Under the pieces are notes generated by a model. That model was not told where the DNA came from, ran no database searches, and worked only from the letters and a program-made list of their open reading frames with translations. The translations under genes and the position numbers were made by a program. Of a stretch of 64,000 nt of DNA, positions 12,801 to 24,645 are shown in pieces; the stretch's first letter is position 1; every line of letters starts with the position of its first letter. Location: assembly GCF_014905175.1 (NCBI RefSeq), contig NC_057790.1, forward strand, positions 21,230,469-21,294,468, written 5' to 3'. The DNA comes from Aphidius gifuensis. Its lineage: Eukaryota; Arthropoda; Insecta; Hymenoptera; Braconidae.

Positions 12801-13656
12801 TGATGATAACAATGGCTTGATGATAAAAAATATAATAATGATTACTTGCATATGGTTAAATAAAAAAAAAAAAAAAAAAATCAAATAATTGTATTACTTT
12901 TGATGTGAATGCAGCTCTAGTAAAACGATTAAAAATTGTTTTTTTATTATCTTGTGATGGCCAACCAGGCCAATCAGATCCAGAATTCCATAATAAATCA
13001 ACAGTATAATTTGATAACATTTTTGACATTAATAAACGTTGACTTTGTTCATCTTTTAAATCACCAACACCTGATAATAATATAACTGGACTTGTATCAA
13101 TACCCATTGTTTGTTGATTTGTTAATCCTTGTAATTGTTGTTGTTGCTGTTGCTGTTGTGATTGAAGTTGTTGTTGTGGTTGTAACTGTTGTTGTTGTTG
13201 TATTTGTTGGTCTGTTGAAAAATTACAACGTGAACGACGTAATGTACGTATTGTTAAATTATTTTTAACTTTTTCACCATTACTATTACGACGATTTAAT
13301 TTTTCAATCCATCCTCTTTTTAATAAACATTCACGTATTATTTTGGCACGACCATAAATCATAAATGTATGATGTTGTAATATTGATCTTTTAACAATTT
13401 CTTTTATACTAAGAAAACGTTCTTGTAGTGTTGATGATATTGGAGCTTTTTTTTTTAAGAAAAATAATTAATCAATTAATTATAATTAATGAATAATTTT
13501 ATGAGAAACAAAATTCTTACTTTCAAGTCTTGCAACAACAACTAAATCATCTGGATTATCATTAACATCATCAATATCATTTGTCTTTGAATTTATTGTT
13601 AAATTATTTATCATTTTTTTTTCATCTTCTTTTAACATTGTCATATTTTCAATCAT
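9855..13656 (-). CDS. tubulin monoglycylase-like protein, TTLL3/TTLL8 type
   Basis: Twelve exons join in phase (minus strand, 5' to 3'): 13521-13656, 12898-13445, 12614-12741, 12270-12543, 11986-12199, 11834-11924, 11353-11523, 10984-11237, 10723-10904, 10396-10653, 10164-10328 and 9855-10088, giving 884 residues. TTL-domain hallmarks are clear: ILKPGNKSRGRGIVL (nucleotide-binding loop), VVQKYIEKPLLIYNTKFDIR, and FELYGADFMIMDDFTVWLIE followed by INSHP (metal-binding Asp/Glu/Asn). The N-terminal YGRAKIIRECLLKRGWIEK and the SDTGLFELIYKQ segment are typical of TTLL3/8 rather than polyglutamylases. Such enzymes add glycine to tubulin tails in cilia and sperm flagella. The N-terminal half carries a Gln-rich stretch (13130-13205). 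The C-terminal ~170 residues are Ser/Lys-rich and unlike the family core. An extra upstream coding exon is possible. Confidence 0.9.
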
Positions 13657-13769
13657 TTTCGTATTTTTTTTTTTTTTTTTATCAGCCTCTAATTATCTCA
13701 TTAAAAAAACTTTGAAAAATAATATTTAATATAAAATTGATAAATATCATTATTAAAAATTTCAACTAC

Positions 13770-13826
13770 CTGTTGCTGTTGTTGTCGTTTAAAACTTGAT
13801 GAATAATTTTTATTGTAAGCAGCATC
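13770..13826 (-). other. candidate upstream coding exon of the TTLL3/8-like gene
   Basis: On the minus strand an acceptor (AGTTCAG) and a donor (CAG then GTAGTT) enclose 57 nt that read DAAYNKNYSSSFKRQQQQQ. If the next exon begins at 13686 (after TTAGAG) instead of at the ATG at 13656, the phases fit and the frame runs through a Lys run into MIENMTMLKE. The true start would then lie further upstream. The sequence is low-complexity, so untranslated exon is an alternative. Confidence 0.35.
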
Positions 13827-14977
13827 CTGAACTTGCAAATTTTTATTATTCAACCAATAATTTTGAAAAAAAAAAAAACAAATATATAATTTACAAATTA
13901 ATTAATTAATCAAGAGAGATAATTTATTTTTAAAATATTAATATTAAAAATAAATTAATCTAATTATTTTTGATATAAAAAATAATACTTTAGGCAGTTG
14001 TTGGAAGCCCTGACATTTGTAAACTCATGAATGTAAATTTTTTGTATATTTTAGTTTGTATATTTAGAAATTCCACAGGCGCAGAATCACTAGGTATTCG
14101 TTAAATAAAATCAGGATTATTTTGATATAATAGTAGAGGGGTTTACAATTGAGGCACGTACCAGCTAGCACCCTTTTCACCAGTTAAAACTTTTATTTTT
14201 CTTTCTCTTACAAATTTTAATCTTTTATAAAATAGAAGAATAAAAAAAGTACTCAATGAAAGTATTGAAAAAGAAAAAAAAATATCATGAAATTATATAT
14301 GACCTCATTTTATTATATTTTCTTCATTGTGTCAACATTATTTTATTTTTTTCAAACTTTTAAATCATGACAACACATCAACCCCTATTATTATCCTTCT
14401 TTTTATTCTCCAACGACTTTGGCCTTTTTTTTTTTTTATATCTAAATTTAGATTCAACCTATTGACCCCGTAAATAATTTGATACGAAAAATTTCACGTT
14501 AAACCAATGAATTAATGTTACTTAAAATTTTATTTATCTTTCTTTTTTTATTCAATTAATTTTTTTTTTTTTTTTCATATAATTTTATAATCCAAATGAC
14601 ATATAATGAAAAAATAAAAAAAACATGCTACAATCGTTATTTAACGAATTCATTTATTATCAAAACAAAATTAAATTAATTTATATAAACAACTTGTTAT
14701 TGACATAAATAAATTAAATGTACATATTGAAAATTATAATTTTTATTTTGTATTAACAACAGGAAGATAAATATAAACAGTCATTAATATATTACATAAA
14801 AAATAATATCCGTGGACGGTGGAAAAAATGGAAGTTATATAATTATTAATTTAAAAAAAAAAAAAAAAATCATTGGAAAATTATTATTTTTTTTTTGTTT
14901 GATATTCACATTAATTAATAATATATTTACAAAATAAAAATAATAGAAATAATTGATTAAATAATTAATTATTATTT
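13827..14977. other. noncoding gap between the TTLL and QSOX genes
   Basis: This gap contains the promoter side of the TTLL3/8-like gene and the 3' UTR of QSOX, both on the minus strand. I see only AT-rich sequence, T/A runs and scattered AATAAA/TTTATT hexamers; no coding exon, RNA gene or repeat family is recognised. A slightly GC-richer patch lies at 14060-14180. Confidence 0.4.
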
Positions 14978-17021
14978 CTATTTAATATAGAATGCATATA
15001 ATTTTTTTTTTTTACCATAACGTTTACCAAAAAATTTACAATAAACAAGTATTATAATACAAACAGATACAAAATAAAATATAACACAAATACTAATATC
15101 AAAATCCGTAAAATTCCATGTAAATATATTTGGTTTTGAATTATTATTATTTAATGATTCATATTTTGTATTATTATAATATTTAATTGATGTATAGCCA
15201 TGTTTATTTTTTAAATAATCTAATACTTCATCTTCATTCCATGTATAATCATTATTTCTACATTTTTCACAATATTCTCTTGGTGGATAACGTACTTTTG
15301 GAAATTCTGGATCTTCTGATTCATCACCAGATAATCTAACATTAACAATATTATGTGCACGCCATAGCCATAATACAGAATCATCTGTATTTTCAATATC
15401 AAATATTTTATGTTCATTTGACATTAATAAAAAATGTTTAACACAATTATTACAGCCAAAAAAATTTTTAATATAACCATGTATTGCTGATAAAACTTCA
15501 ATTGGTTCATTTATATTTAATTTTTCATTTTTATCAGCATGATTAACAGTTAATGTATGAAATAATGTCCATAAACCACATGGATAACCACGATATTTTT
15601 CTTGACTACCTTTACATTTTATCCATTTTTTATCTTTATTCCATATTTTTGGTAATTTATTTTCATAGCTATTGATTATATCCAAAAATGTTTTACCACT
15701 TATTGATTCAAGTTTTTCAATATCATTATATATATTTAATAAATAATTATTATTATTATTTAGGGGATAATATTTTGATAATATTTTTATATAATTTTTT
15801 AATGCTATCATTGATTCATTTTCAATTAATTTTTTTAATGGTATTTCATTTTTTAATGAATAACGTAATGCATATTCTAAATCAGCTTCATAAACATCAT
15901 CATTTTCTGGATATTTATTTATAATATTTGTATTATCATTATTTGTGGTATTAGCTATTTTTTTTGACTCTATTTTATCATCTTTATCATCAATCATAAT
16001 ATCATTTGATTGTAAATATTTATTCAACACATTTACGATTTCATTTCTTGTTGATGATGTTGATGGAAGATCTAATTTTAATTGTTTATTTTTTCTATCC
16101 ATAACCATTAGCGTTGGAAATTTATTATTTATTTTATACATCATTGTTAGCCATAAATTATCACTCATTATTTTACGTATTTTAATTTCATTTATTTTAT
16201 GCATATCAAGAATTATTTCACTACCAAGTGTTGAATTTACTTTATCAAATATAAAAAAATAATATTTTACTGTTTCTGGTGCTGCATGCCAAGCATCTTC
16301 CAAGTCGTCATTTCTGTTGAATAATTAAGTAAATATTGTTTTAAAAATATTGACATAAATGATATAAAAAAAGCAAGCCATCATAAGCCAAGAGTTAATT
16401 AATTTATTTGTTATTTTAAATTCTAAGTAAATAATTCTAAATACCTAAATGGTGATAGATTTGGCCAAGAATGTCCTTTTTCTTTTTGTTGATCATCTTG
16501 TAGTTTTTTAACAAGTTCACGTCTAAGAGTATCAACTGTTTTTCCTTTTTGTACATCAATACCTTTTGTTTTGTCATTTGGTGAAAAATATCTAACTGTT
16601 GGATATGCCATTATTTCATAATCACGACAAATTGGATTATTATCATCATTAGCACAATCAATAGCACCAATTTTTACAATATCATTCCATTCTATAAATT
16701 TTAATTATCATTAATAAACAAAAAAAATAATATAAATTATAAATAATTAACATTACCATTAACATCTTTAGCAAATGATTTCCATATTGGAGCAAAATTT
16801 TGACAAAAACCACACCAACTACTGTAAAATTCAACTAAATATGCTGAACTATTACTGTGATAAATTGTTGAATTTAAATTTGTATAATTTAACACAATAA
16901 CATAATCACTTGAATTGTATAAACCTTGTTGTTGGTCAATTGCTCTTGCATCACCATGTCCAATAATAACAATTAAAGTAAATAAATAAAAAATCCATTT
17001 AATTAATAAATAATATAACAT
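14978..17021 (-). CDS. QSOX1: quiescin sulfhydryl oxidase (QSOX)
   Basis: Exons 16757-17021, 16445-16691 and 14978-16313 join in phase to 615 residues. Order of parts: N-terminal hydrophobic signal/anchor (residues 1-25, then GHGDARA); a thioredoxin domain with redox motif WCGFC (C70, C73) and FPTVRYF-type loop (here YPTVRYF); a poorly conserved middle; the Erv/ALR FAD domain with YRGYPCGLWTLFHTLT (about 411), FFGCNNC (C458-C461) and WLWRAHNIVN; a CEKC pair (C519, C522); and a C-terminal membrane segment (about 577-597) followed by basic residues. This matches QSOX, a secretory-pathway enzyme that passes electrons from substrate thiols via the thioredoxin domain and flavin to O2, making disulfides. 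The active site is CGFC where many QSOX have CGHC. The symbol is by family; insects often have several copies. Confidence 0.93.
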
Positions 17022-18049
17022 TTTTATTCACAATATTATTATTTATTTATTTTTTTTTTTTCAAAACATCTGTATAGAAATTAACCTCAACAATTTTGTT
17101 TGTTGTTGTTTTTGTTATAAAAATTTTTTAGTAAACATTGGAAAACATTATATCAAAATGCCACGCTATACACAAAAAACTATTTAAAAAAAAAAAAAAC
17201 ACCTGAAAACACCTAGCTGACAAGAAGAAGAATTGTTTAAGTGTGACGTGTCTGTCTAATATTTGGTGTTTTATACCTATATAAATGGGGGGATATATAA
17301 GAGTGTGTATGTGTTATCATCTATCTGTCAATTGAACATTGGTTCATGTACAATAACATGTTTTTATTATCAATTTATCACATGTCAGTTTATTCCAGAT
17401 TAAAATTATTATTGTTAATTTAAATATTAAATAAATTATTATAATGAATTTATAATTTATTATAATATATATTAATTAAATTATCATGTAAATATTATGA
17501 TGATTTATTAATTAAAATGCTCTATTGTTGTTGTTAATGATGATGATGATGTTGATGATGATGAACAGTATTGTTTTATATAAACATATACACTTGAATA
17601 TTCTTTACCGTTATTTTTATATAGTTTTAATATGGAAAATACTTGTTTTCTTAATACCTCCCCTTCTTTTTTATCATCATCATCACCACCAGCACCAGCA
17701 TCATCATCATCTTCACATGTATTTCTGGTAGGATCCAGAGAAACTTGTTGATTGGAGCAAACCATTGGAATTTCTTGACATTTTTTATTTCTTTTTATGT
17801 TGAATTTAATTCCAGAAGATGAAAAGAGAAACAAGTTGGGTTTTTTTTTTAATTCTTCTTGGTCTTTTTGAACGCGTGTCAGTGATTTCTTTCTCTTTTT
17901 TTTTTTTTCTATCGTATACCTATATGAACGTCATGTCTGACTGGAATAACTGTTTATTTACTCTTTAACTTGTTAAATCCAAGCACTGTGTATTTTAAAA
18001 AAATATATTTTCGAAAATTCATTAGTTTTAGTTAATGAAATAATTAAAA
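17022..18049. promoter_or_regulatory. divergent promoter region between QSOX and POMT1
   Basis: About 1 kb separates two divergent start codons. It holds TATA-like ATATAAATGGGG near 17281, an ATG/CAT triplet-rich patch at 17528-17570 and GC-richer sequence at 17655-17830. A 108-codon minus-strand open frame (17508-17834) is made mostly of Asp, Gly and Ser runs and has no recognisable domain, so I do not call it a gene. Promoter assignment is from position. Confidence 0.35.
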
Positions 18050-20593
18050 ATGGATTTGAGAAATCGTAAAACAAAAATACATGATAATAATAAACAATGT
18101 TCAATTAGAGATTATAATAAAAGTGTTGAAAAATGTGAAGAAATAAGTGATAATTATGATAAAACAATTAAAAATATAAAAAAAAATGAGGTAATATTAT
18201 TATTTATTTATTTCATCTATTTTATAAAAATTAATTAACAAAAAAAATCTTTATTTCTTTATTAGGTAATAAATGATGAATTAAAAGCACAAGAAAAATC
18301 AATGATAAATCATGAAAAATATATTAATCTATTACAAGATGCTTTTGAAAATTCAAAAAGAATTGTTATAAATTTAGAATTTGATGTTGTTGCATTATTT
18401 TTATTTATTGCTGGTATAATAACAAGATTATATAGATTAGAAGAACCAAAAAGTGTTGTATTTGATGAATTACATTATGGTAAATATGTTGGTTTATATA
18501 TGAAAAAAACATTTTTTTTTGATACACATCCACCACTTGGTAAACAGTTAATAGCAGTAGTTGCTTATTTAGCTGGTTTTGATGGTAATTTTAAATTTGA
18601 AAGAATTGGAACACCATATGATAATAGTGTACCATTATTTGCTCTACGTTTAGTACCAGCAATATTTGGTAGTTTAATATTACCAACAACATATCATTTA
18701 TCACGTGAATTAGGTTTAAAACCTTGGAGTGCAGCAAATGCTGGTTTAATGTTACTTTTTGATAATGCATTTTTAACACAATCACGTTTTATACTTATGG
18801 AAACTATGTTAATACAATTTTCATTATTTGGTCTTTATTGTTTAATGAAATTTCGTAAAATAATGGATAAACCAATAAAATTATCATGGTGGTTTTGGTT
18901 AACAATGTCAATAACAAATTTAACATGTGGTTTATGTGTTAAATATGTTGGTATATATTCATTATATCTTGGTATATATTTAATTGCTAAAGATTATTGG
19001 AATTTAATTGAACGTCGTGTATTATCAAATATAATATTATGGTTTCATTTATTAGCAAGAATAATTGTTATAATATTAAGTATTATAATAATATATTTTG
19101 GTGTATTTTATATACATTTAACTGTATTAACAAAAGCTGGACCACATGATTCTGTTATGACAAGTGCATTTCAAGCAAGTTTAGAAGGTGGTCTTGCTAG
19201 TATAACAAAAGGACAACCAATTAAAGTAACACATGGTTCACAAATAACATTAAGACATTCATTTGGACGTGCATGTTGGTTACATAGTCATATTGGTGTT
19301 TATCCAATTAAATATCCAGATGGACGTGGTAGTTCACATCAACAACAAGTAACATGTTATTCATTTAAAGATGTTAATAATTGGTGGTTTGTTAAACGTC
19401 CAGATATTAATGATTTAGTTGTTAATAATCCAATAATACCATTAAAACATGGTGATATAATACAATTAGTACATGGTATATCATCAAGAGCATTAAATTC
19501 ACATGATGTTGCTGGACCAATGTCACCATCATGTCAAGAAGTATCATGTTATATTGATTATAATGTATCAATGCCAGCACAAAATTTATGGAAAATTGAT
19601 ATTGTTAATCGTGAACAAACTGGTGATAATTGGCATGCTATTGAAAGTCAAATACGTCTTGTACATGAAGTTACAAAAGCAGCATTAAAATTTAGTGGTA
19701 GACAATTACCTGATTGGGGTTTTAATCAACATGAAGTTGTTGCTGATAAAATAATTGAACAAGATGATACTGTATGGAATGTTGAAGAACATCGTTATAC
19801 TAAAAGTGATGATCAAAAACAACGTGAACATGATTTATTAAATGCTGAAATGATACCATTAAAACCAACAGTATTAACATTTTGGCAAAAATTAATTGAA
19901 ATACAAATTAAAATGTTTTTTAGTGGTAATGATAATCCAATGAGTCATATGTATTCAAGTAGTCCAATTGAATGGCCATTTATGAATCGTGGTATTGCAT
20001 ATTGGGTTGCAAATGATAGTAATGCACAAATACATTTACTTGGTAATATTATTGTATGGTATTCTGGTACAATATCAATATTTATATATACAATATTATT
20101 AGTATTTTATTTAATAAGAAGAAGAAGATGTTTTTATGATATTAGTGATTATGAATGGCAACGTTTTACAAATATTGGTGAAGTATTATTAATTGGTTAT
20201 GCAATTCATTATATACCATTTTTTTTTGTTGAAAGAACATTATTTTTACATCATTATTTACCAGCATTTGTATTTAAAGTTATATTAACTGCAGCAACAA
20301 TTGATCATGTTTATTATTTAATCAGGTAATATATATATTAATATATATAATTTTATATTTTTCTAATTGAAATTATAATTAATGTGTGTGGTTTTTTTTC
20401 TTTCAGCAATAATTGTAAACGAAAGTTAATTGTTTCTATTGTTAAAATAACAATATTAGCATGGATTATTATTATAATTTACGTTTTTCGTAAATTTTTA
20501 GTATTAAGTTATGGTATGACACCATTAAAAGTAACTGATATCATGAAACTTCGATGGAGTGATACCTGGGATTTTATTGTTCATAAACAATAA
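18050..20593 (+). CDS. POMT1: protein O-mannosyltransferase 1 (rotated abdomen orthologue)
   Basis: Exons 18050-18190, 18266-20325 and 20407-20593 join in phase to 795 residues. After a ~60-residue charged cytosolic N-terminus there is a membrane segment and the luminal catalytic loop with VVFDELHYGKYVGLY, carrying the Asp-Glu pair of the PMT family, then FFFDTHPPLGKQL. Several membrane helices precede a MIR domain read from SAFQASLEGGLASITKGQP, GRGSSHQQQVTCYSFKDVNN and VSCYIDYNVSMPAQNLW; more helices follow at the C-terminus. These signatures fit POMT1 rather than POMT2. The enzyme uses dolichyl-phosphate mannose in the ER, together with POMT2, to put O-mannose on Ser/Thr of proteins such as dystroglycan; loss in Drosophila twists the abdomen. 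The N-terminal extension makes it slightly longer than the ~750 residues usual in vertebrates. Confidence 0.95.
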
Positions 20594-21155
20594 AAGTACT
20601 ATGTTTGATGACTGAAAGGATATTTTTAAAAAAATTAAATTATCATTAATATATTTTTTTAAATAATACATATAGTTTATAAATAAATTTTACATTATTT
20701 TATTAATCACAAAAAAAATACAATTTTGTTCTACAAATTATTAATATTTATTTATCAAGAGATTGTGCAATTAGTAATTTATCTTAATGAATAATTTAAT
20801 GAGTATTTGTACATTAAATCAAAAGACAATCATAAGTAAATATATCATTTTTTTTTTTTCAATTTTAATATCCTAATATTTGTTTTTATAATTTAACACA
20901 CAAGATTGTTTTTTTTTTTTATTTTAACCAATATGAAGAAAATTGCACTGTAAAATTTATAGTTATTTTACAGTGATTTTATTTATTTATATTTTTTTAA
21001 AATATTGCATAATAATTTATTCGATAAATAAATTTTATTTTAAATCAAATAATAGACGTTATTTTTTAAAATTTTTTTACAGCATAAATTTTTTTCATTT
21101 TATCACAATTTTTAATGGAGAAAAAAAATAAAAACATTTGAAATATGATTATTAA
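20594..21155. other. shared 3' flank of POMT1 and the BTB-PHR gene
   Basis: A convergent gap of about 560 bp. It holds AATAAA-like hexamers on both strands and a small inverted motif around 20937-20975 (CACTGTAAAAT...ATTTTACAGTG), which could fold into a short hairpin. Nothing coding is seen. Confidence 0.4.
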
Positions 21156-22892
21156 TTAATGATAGGTAAATACAATTGAACGAATTAGACCATCTCTAAT
21201 TGAATCAGCACTATTACCAACACCAAATGAAAAAAATACAGTGTCACAAGTCATTCTTTGTACACAATAGCCCATTGGATACCATCCAGCTTTATTAAAT
21301 ACAACACCAACTCTATAAACCTTTAAAAAAAATATCAATTAATATTATTTATTTAAAAAAAACAACCCCCAAAATTAATGTAACAATAATTACTTTATTT
21401 TTTTGTATATAAACTGGACGATCAAATCCAATTTCAACAAGATTACCAGTTGTAGCTTTTGTTGTATAATGTGTATAAGTTAATCTTGAACCATCTGAGT
21501 CTAATAAATGAGCATATAAAACTTCAGTATATGAGCCATCAGTAGACCAACATGATCTAGTTGTTGAACCAGCCTAAAAAATAATAATTAAATATTATTA
21601 AATAACTTGTTGTTTAATGTATATTAATTATGAATAGAATTTTTAATTACTTCATATGGTACTTGTGTTGGTACTTGTACTCCAATAACACAAATATTTT
21701 TATCAACACTAAATGTTACAGAACAATCAAGTACACCAGAATTTAAACAATCAGTTTCTTGTCCCATTGTTCTTAAACAATAATATTTTTGTGGATCTCT
21801 TGATGTATTTTCCATTGATGAATTTTGTGCAATTGTACGTGTTGTTGATGATGATGTTGATGCTGTTGATGAATTATCATGTTGTTCATTTCTTATATTT
21901 CTCATATTAATTTCAATTGGTTGTGGCCATGAATATTTATCAATACTTGGTTTTTTTGGACGTCCATTACAATGAAAAAAATTTGTCATTTGTTCTTTTG
22001 TTCTTGTTGGATTAGTACGATGTAATGGATTTTTAGAAAAACCATCAGGCATTGGTATATCACTATCACTTGATGATACATTCATTAATATTGCAAATGC
22101 TTCATCACGTGATAATAATGGTGATTTACCAGGACCTTCAGCAAATTGTTGTGGTGTTAATGTTAAAAATCTAATTTTAGATAATGCATTACCAACAACT
22201 GATTTTAATGTTTTTGAATCAAGTGTATCAAGTGATTTTCTACTACATTCAGCTTTTGCCCATTTTTCAATTGCTGTAAATAATTCAATTTCATTATCAA
22301 TATTTAATTCATCTTGTTCAAATACAGTTAATATTGTTCCTAATTCAACTTCTTCCCAATTTGTTTCATTTAATATTAAATTTGTATTATTACATATTAT
22401 TGATAAACATTTTTCCATTAATTCTGGTTCTTCAAATAATTTTGCAAATTCATATGCTCTACATGCTTTATTTAATGTTAAATCAGACCATAAAAATTTT
22501 GTACATTCTTTAACAAGATATGGTAACATATATTTTTTAGCACAATAACAAAGTTCACATGCCAACTCAAATGAACCAAGATTTACTTTATCAGTATATA
22601 TATATTCAAGTAATGTTTTAAATGCTTCTGGTTGTACATCACGTATTGGTATTGGATCTAATTTTTCAGCCATTGAACCATAAAACATTGCTTCAAATAC
22701 TGGACTTGACATTGCTAAAAATAATTTATGTCCTTCAAGTATTTGTTGTTGTGGTTCTTGACCAACAATAAATTTACAATCAGACCATTGTCCAGTTTCT
22801 AATATATAACGTCCTCTTTCTGTTAATTTATCTCTGGATATTTGCCAATCACACGGTAAATTCATTTTTTTCATATTTTTTTTTATACTCAA
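21156..22892 (-). CDS. BTB-BACK-PHR domain protein (BTBD3/6-like)
   Basis: Exons 21651-22892, 21394-21573 and 21156-21320 join in phase to 528 residues. The N-terminal half is a BTB/POZ domain (YILETGQWSDCKFIVG, HKLFLAMSSPVFEAMFYGSM, FKTLLEYIYTDKVNL) followed by a BACK domain (ACRAYEFAKLFEEPELMEKC, ELFTAIEKWAKAEC, KIRFLTLTPQQFAEGP). The C-terminal third resembles a PHR (PAM-Highwire-RPM1) beta-sandwich: VTFSVDKNICVIGVQVPTQV, then YRVGVVFNKAGWYP. BTBD1/2/3/6 proteins are Cullin-3 adaptors that bring substrates to ubiquitin ligases. The PHR part looks divergent from the canonical BTBD6 (lute) form, so I leave the symbol blank. Start: the first ATG; alternative ATGs lie at codons 7 and 10. The linker (about 295-370) is Ser/Thr-rich. 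Confidence 0.9.
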
Positions 22893-24344
22893 TAATCACT
22901 GAAAGTTATTATTAAAACACAGCTGAATTACCTAATTTTTCTATAGGTATATATAAAAATAGATTATATGAATTTTGCAAATTTTTGCTATTTCAATTGG
23001 TGTGATGATGTTTAATCAACAATTCACAATACAATTTATATTTAATGATGATGAAAAATCACAATTGGTAGTTTAGTACTTGTATTTTGTTGCTCTTTTT
23101 CTCTCAATCAAATAAAAAAACACTTTGCTTATCTCATTTTTTTGACAGTTCTAATTTTATGTGTAAGAAGAAAAAAAAAATATTTACTTTGTCAAATTGC
23201 ATGTATTAAGACTTCTATACAAAGTATAAATAACCGTTAAATTACTTTGTCAATATATAAACAAAACAAATAAAAATTTTATTATTATAGGTCATTAAAA
23301 TAAAGCAAATTATTATTCAATTTATATTTTTTTTTAATTATTATTTTTACTGATTTTTACTGAATTTAAATATTATTATTAAAATTAATTTTTTCTTTGT
23401 TTTTTAATCTTGTATATTTTATTTAACAAACTTTTTTTTATTGTCAAGCTAAATTATATAAATTTAATTGAAATTAAATTAAATTAATTACTCCAAAAAT
23501 AAAATAACTCCAAAATTTTTATGATTTATTTTGATTTTGTTCATTGTTGTTATTGTAAAATAAGCTTTATTGTGTTCTAAATATTCTGATTGGTTGACGA
23601 AAAAACAACAAGATAAAAATTGTGGTTTTTTTTGATATACGTAGTAGATTAATAACTCGAATGGCGCATGCACGGCTCAGCTGGTATATACCAATAAAAA
23701 AAAGGTTATTTGCCGAATTAAAATAATATATTTTTTACTTGTTATTTTTTCAATCAAATAAAACAAGTGCTGGACACTGTAATATTCATAAAATAGGAGG
23801 TATGTTGAATTATTATTTTTTTTTTTAAATTATTTAATAATTTAATTGTTGATTATATTTATGAATTGAATATGTGTATGACTCTTTTGTCCATGATGAA
23901 CAAAAAAAAAAAGAGGAAAGATAAAAAAGGAAAAAAAAAAAAAAGTTGCAACCTGCCTCTTTAGAGACACCACCTAGCTCATCTTTTTTATTATTATAAT
24001 ATTACTAATTGAAATTTACTATCAATATAATAATATATATTAATCATGCAACAATGTAAACAATCATAAAACAATCAACTTTTAATTATTATCAACAATG
24101 TGCTTGTGTGCATGTGTGTGTAACCAAAAAAAAAAAAAAAAAAAGAATTTTATTTATTTTTTATTTTCAAAAATGCTGATAGATAAAAATCACCAACACA
24201 TATATAAAATATATTTATGAATCTATTTTTTTTTTTTTTTTTTTTTGTTATTGTTCATTGTTGAATAATTAAAAAAAATTAATACATGGAGTATATTTTT
24301 ATTTGTTGATAAATTAATGTATGTTATTATAATTTTCAGATAAA
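22893..24344. promoter_or_regulatory. divergent promoter region between the BTB-PHR gene and Rho kinase
   Basis: About 1.45 kb between two divergent genes, extremely AT-rich with T and A runs up to ~22 bases. GC-richer patches occur at 23640-23690 (contains GGCGCATGCACGGCTCAGCTGG) and 23945-23985. An acceptor-like TTTTCAG at 24333-24339 suggests that a second 5' UTR exon of Rho kinase begins near 24340, with a first exon somewhere upstream. No coding exon is recognised. Confidence 0.35.
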
Positions 24345-24404
24345 ATGGATTTGAATGATGTGGTATTTGTTGATGCAAAAGTGTCATTGCATCATTGCAC
24401 TTAG
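24345..24404 (+). promoter_or_regulatory. upstream ORF in the presumed Rho kinase leader
   Basis: An ATG in good context (AAAATGG) opens a 19-codon frame ending in TAG, about 240 bases before the main start codon and downstream of a plausible acceptor. Its peptide (MDLNDVVFVDAKVSLHHCT) is not low-complexity. If it is in the mature leader it could lower translation of the kinase. Whether this stretch is transcribed and retained in the mRNA is unknown. Confidence 0.3.
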
Positions 24405-24645
24405 TTAATGAATGAAAAAAAAGAAAAAGAAACCTATAAATTCACAAGGTATCATTTACAATATTATTATTTCTTTTTTTTTTTTTTTATTTATTTATTA
24501 TTTTTAATGAGTCAACAAGACAAGTGGTGGAATAAGTTAAACGTGTCATTGTGAAAATAATAATAAATATATAGGTGTATATTATAAAAATTGATAGTGT
24601 GTGAAAAAAAAAAAAAGTGTAAAAGAAAAACAAATAATAATAAAT

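Noticed and set aside
17508..17834. 108-codon minus-strand ORF between QSOX and POMT1
   Set aside because: Asp, Gly and Ser runs from GAT/GTT triplets, no domain and no clear splice partners; it lies in the divergent promoter region.
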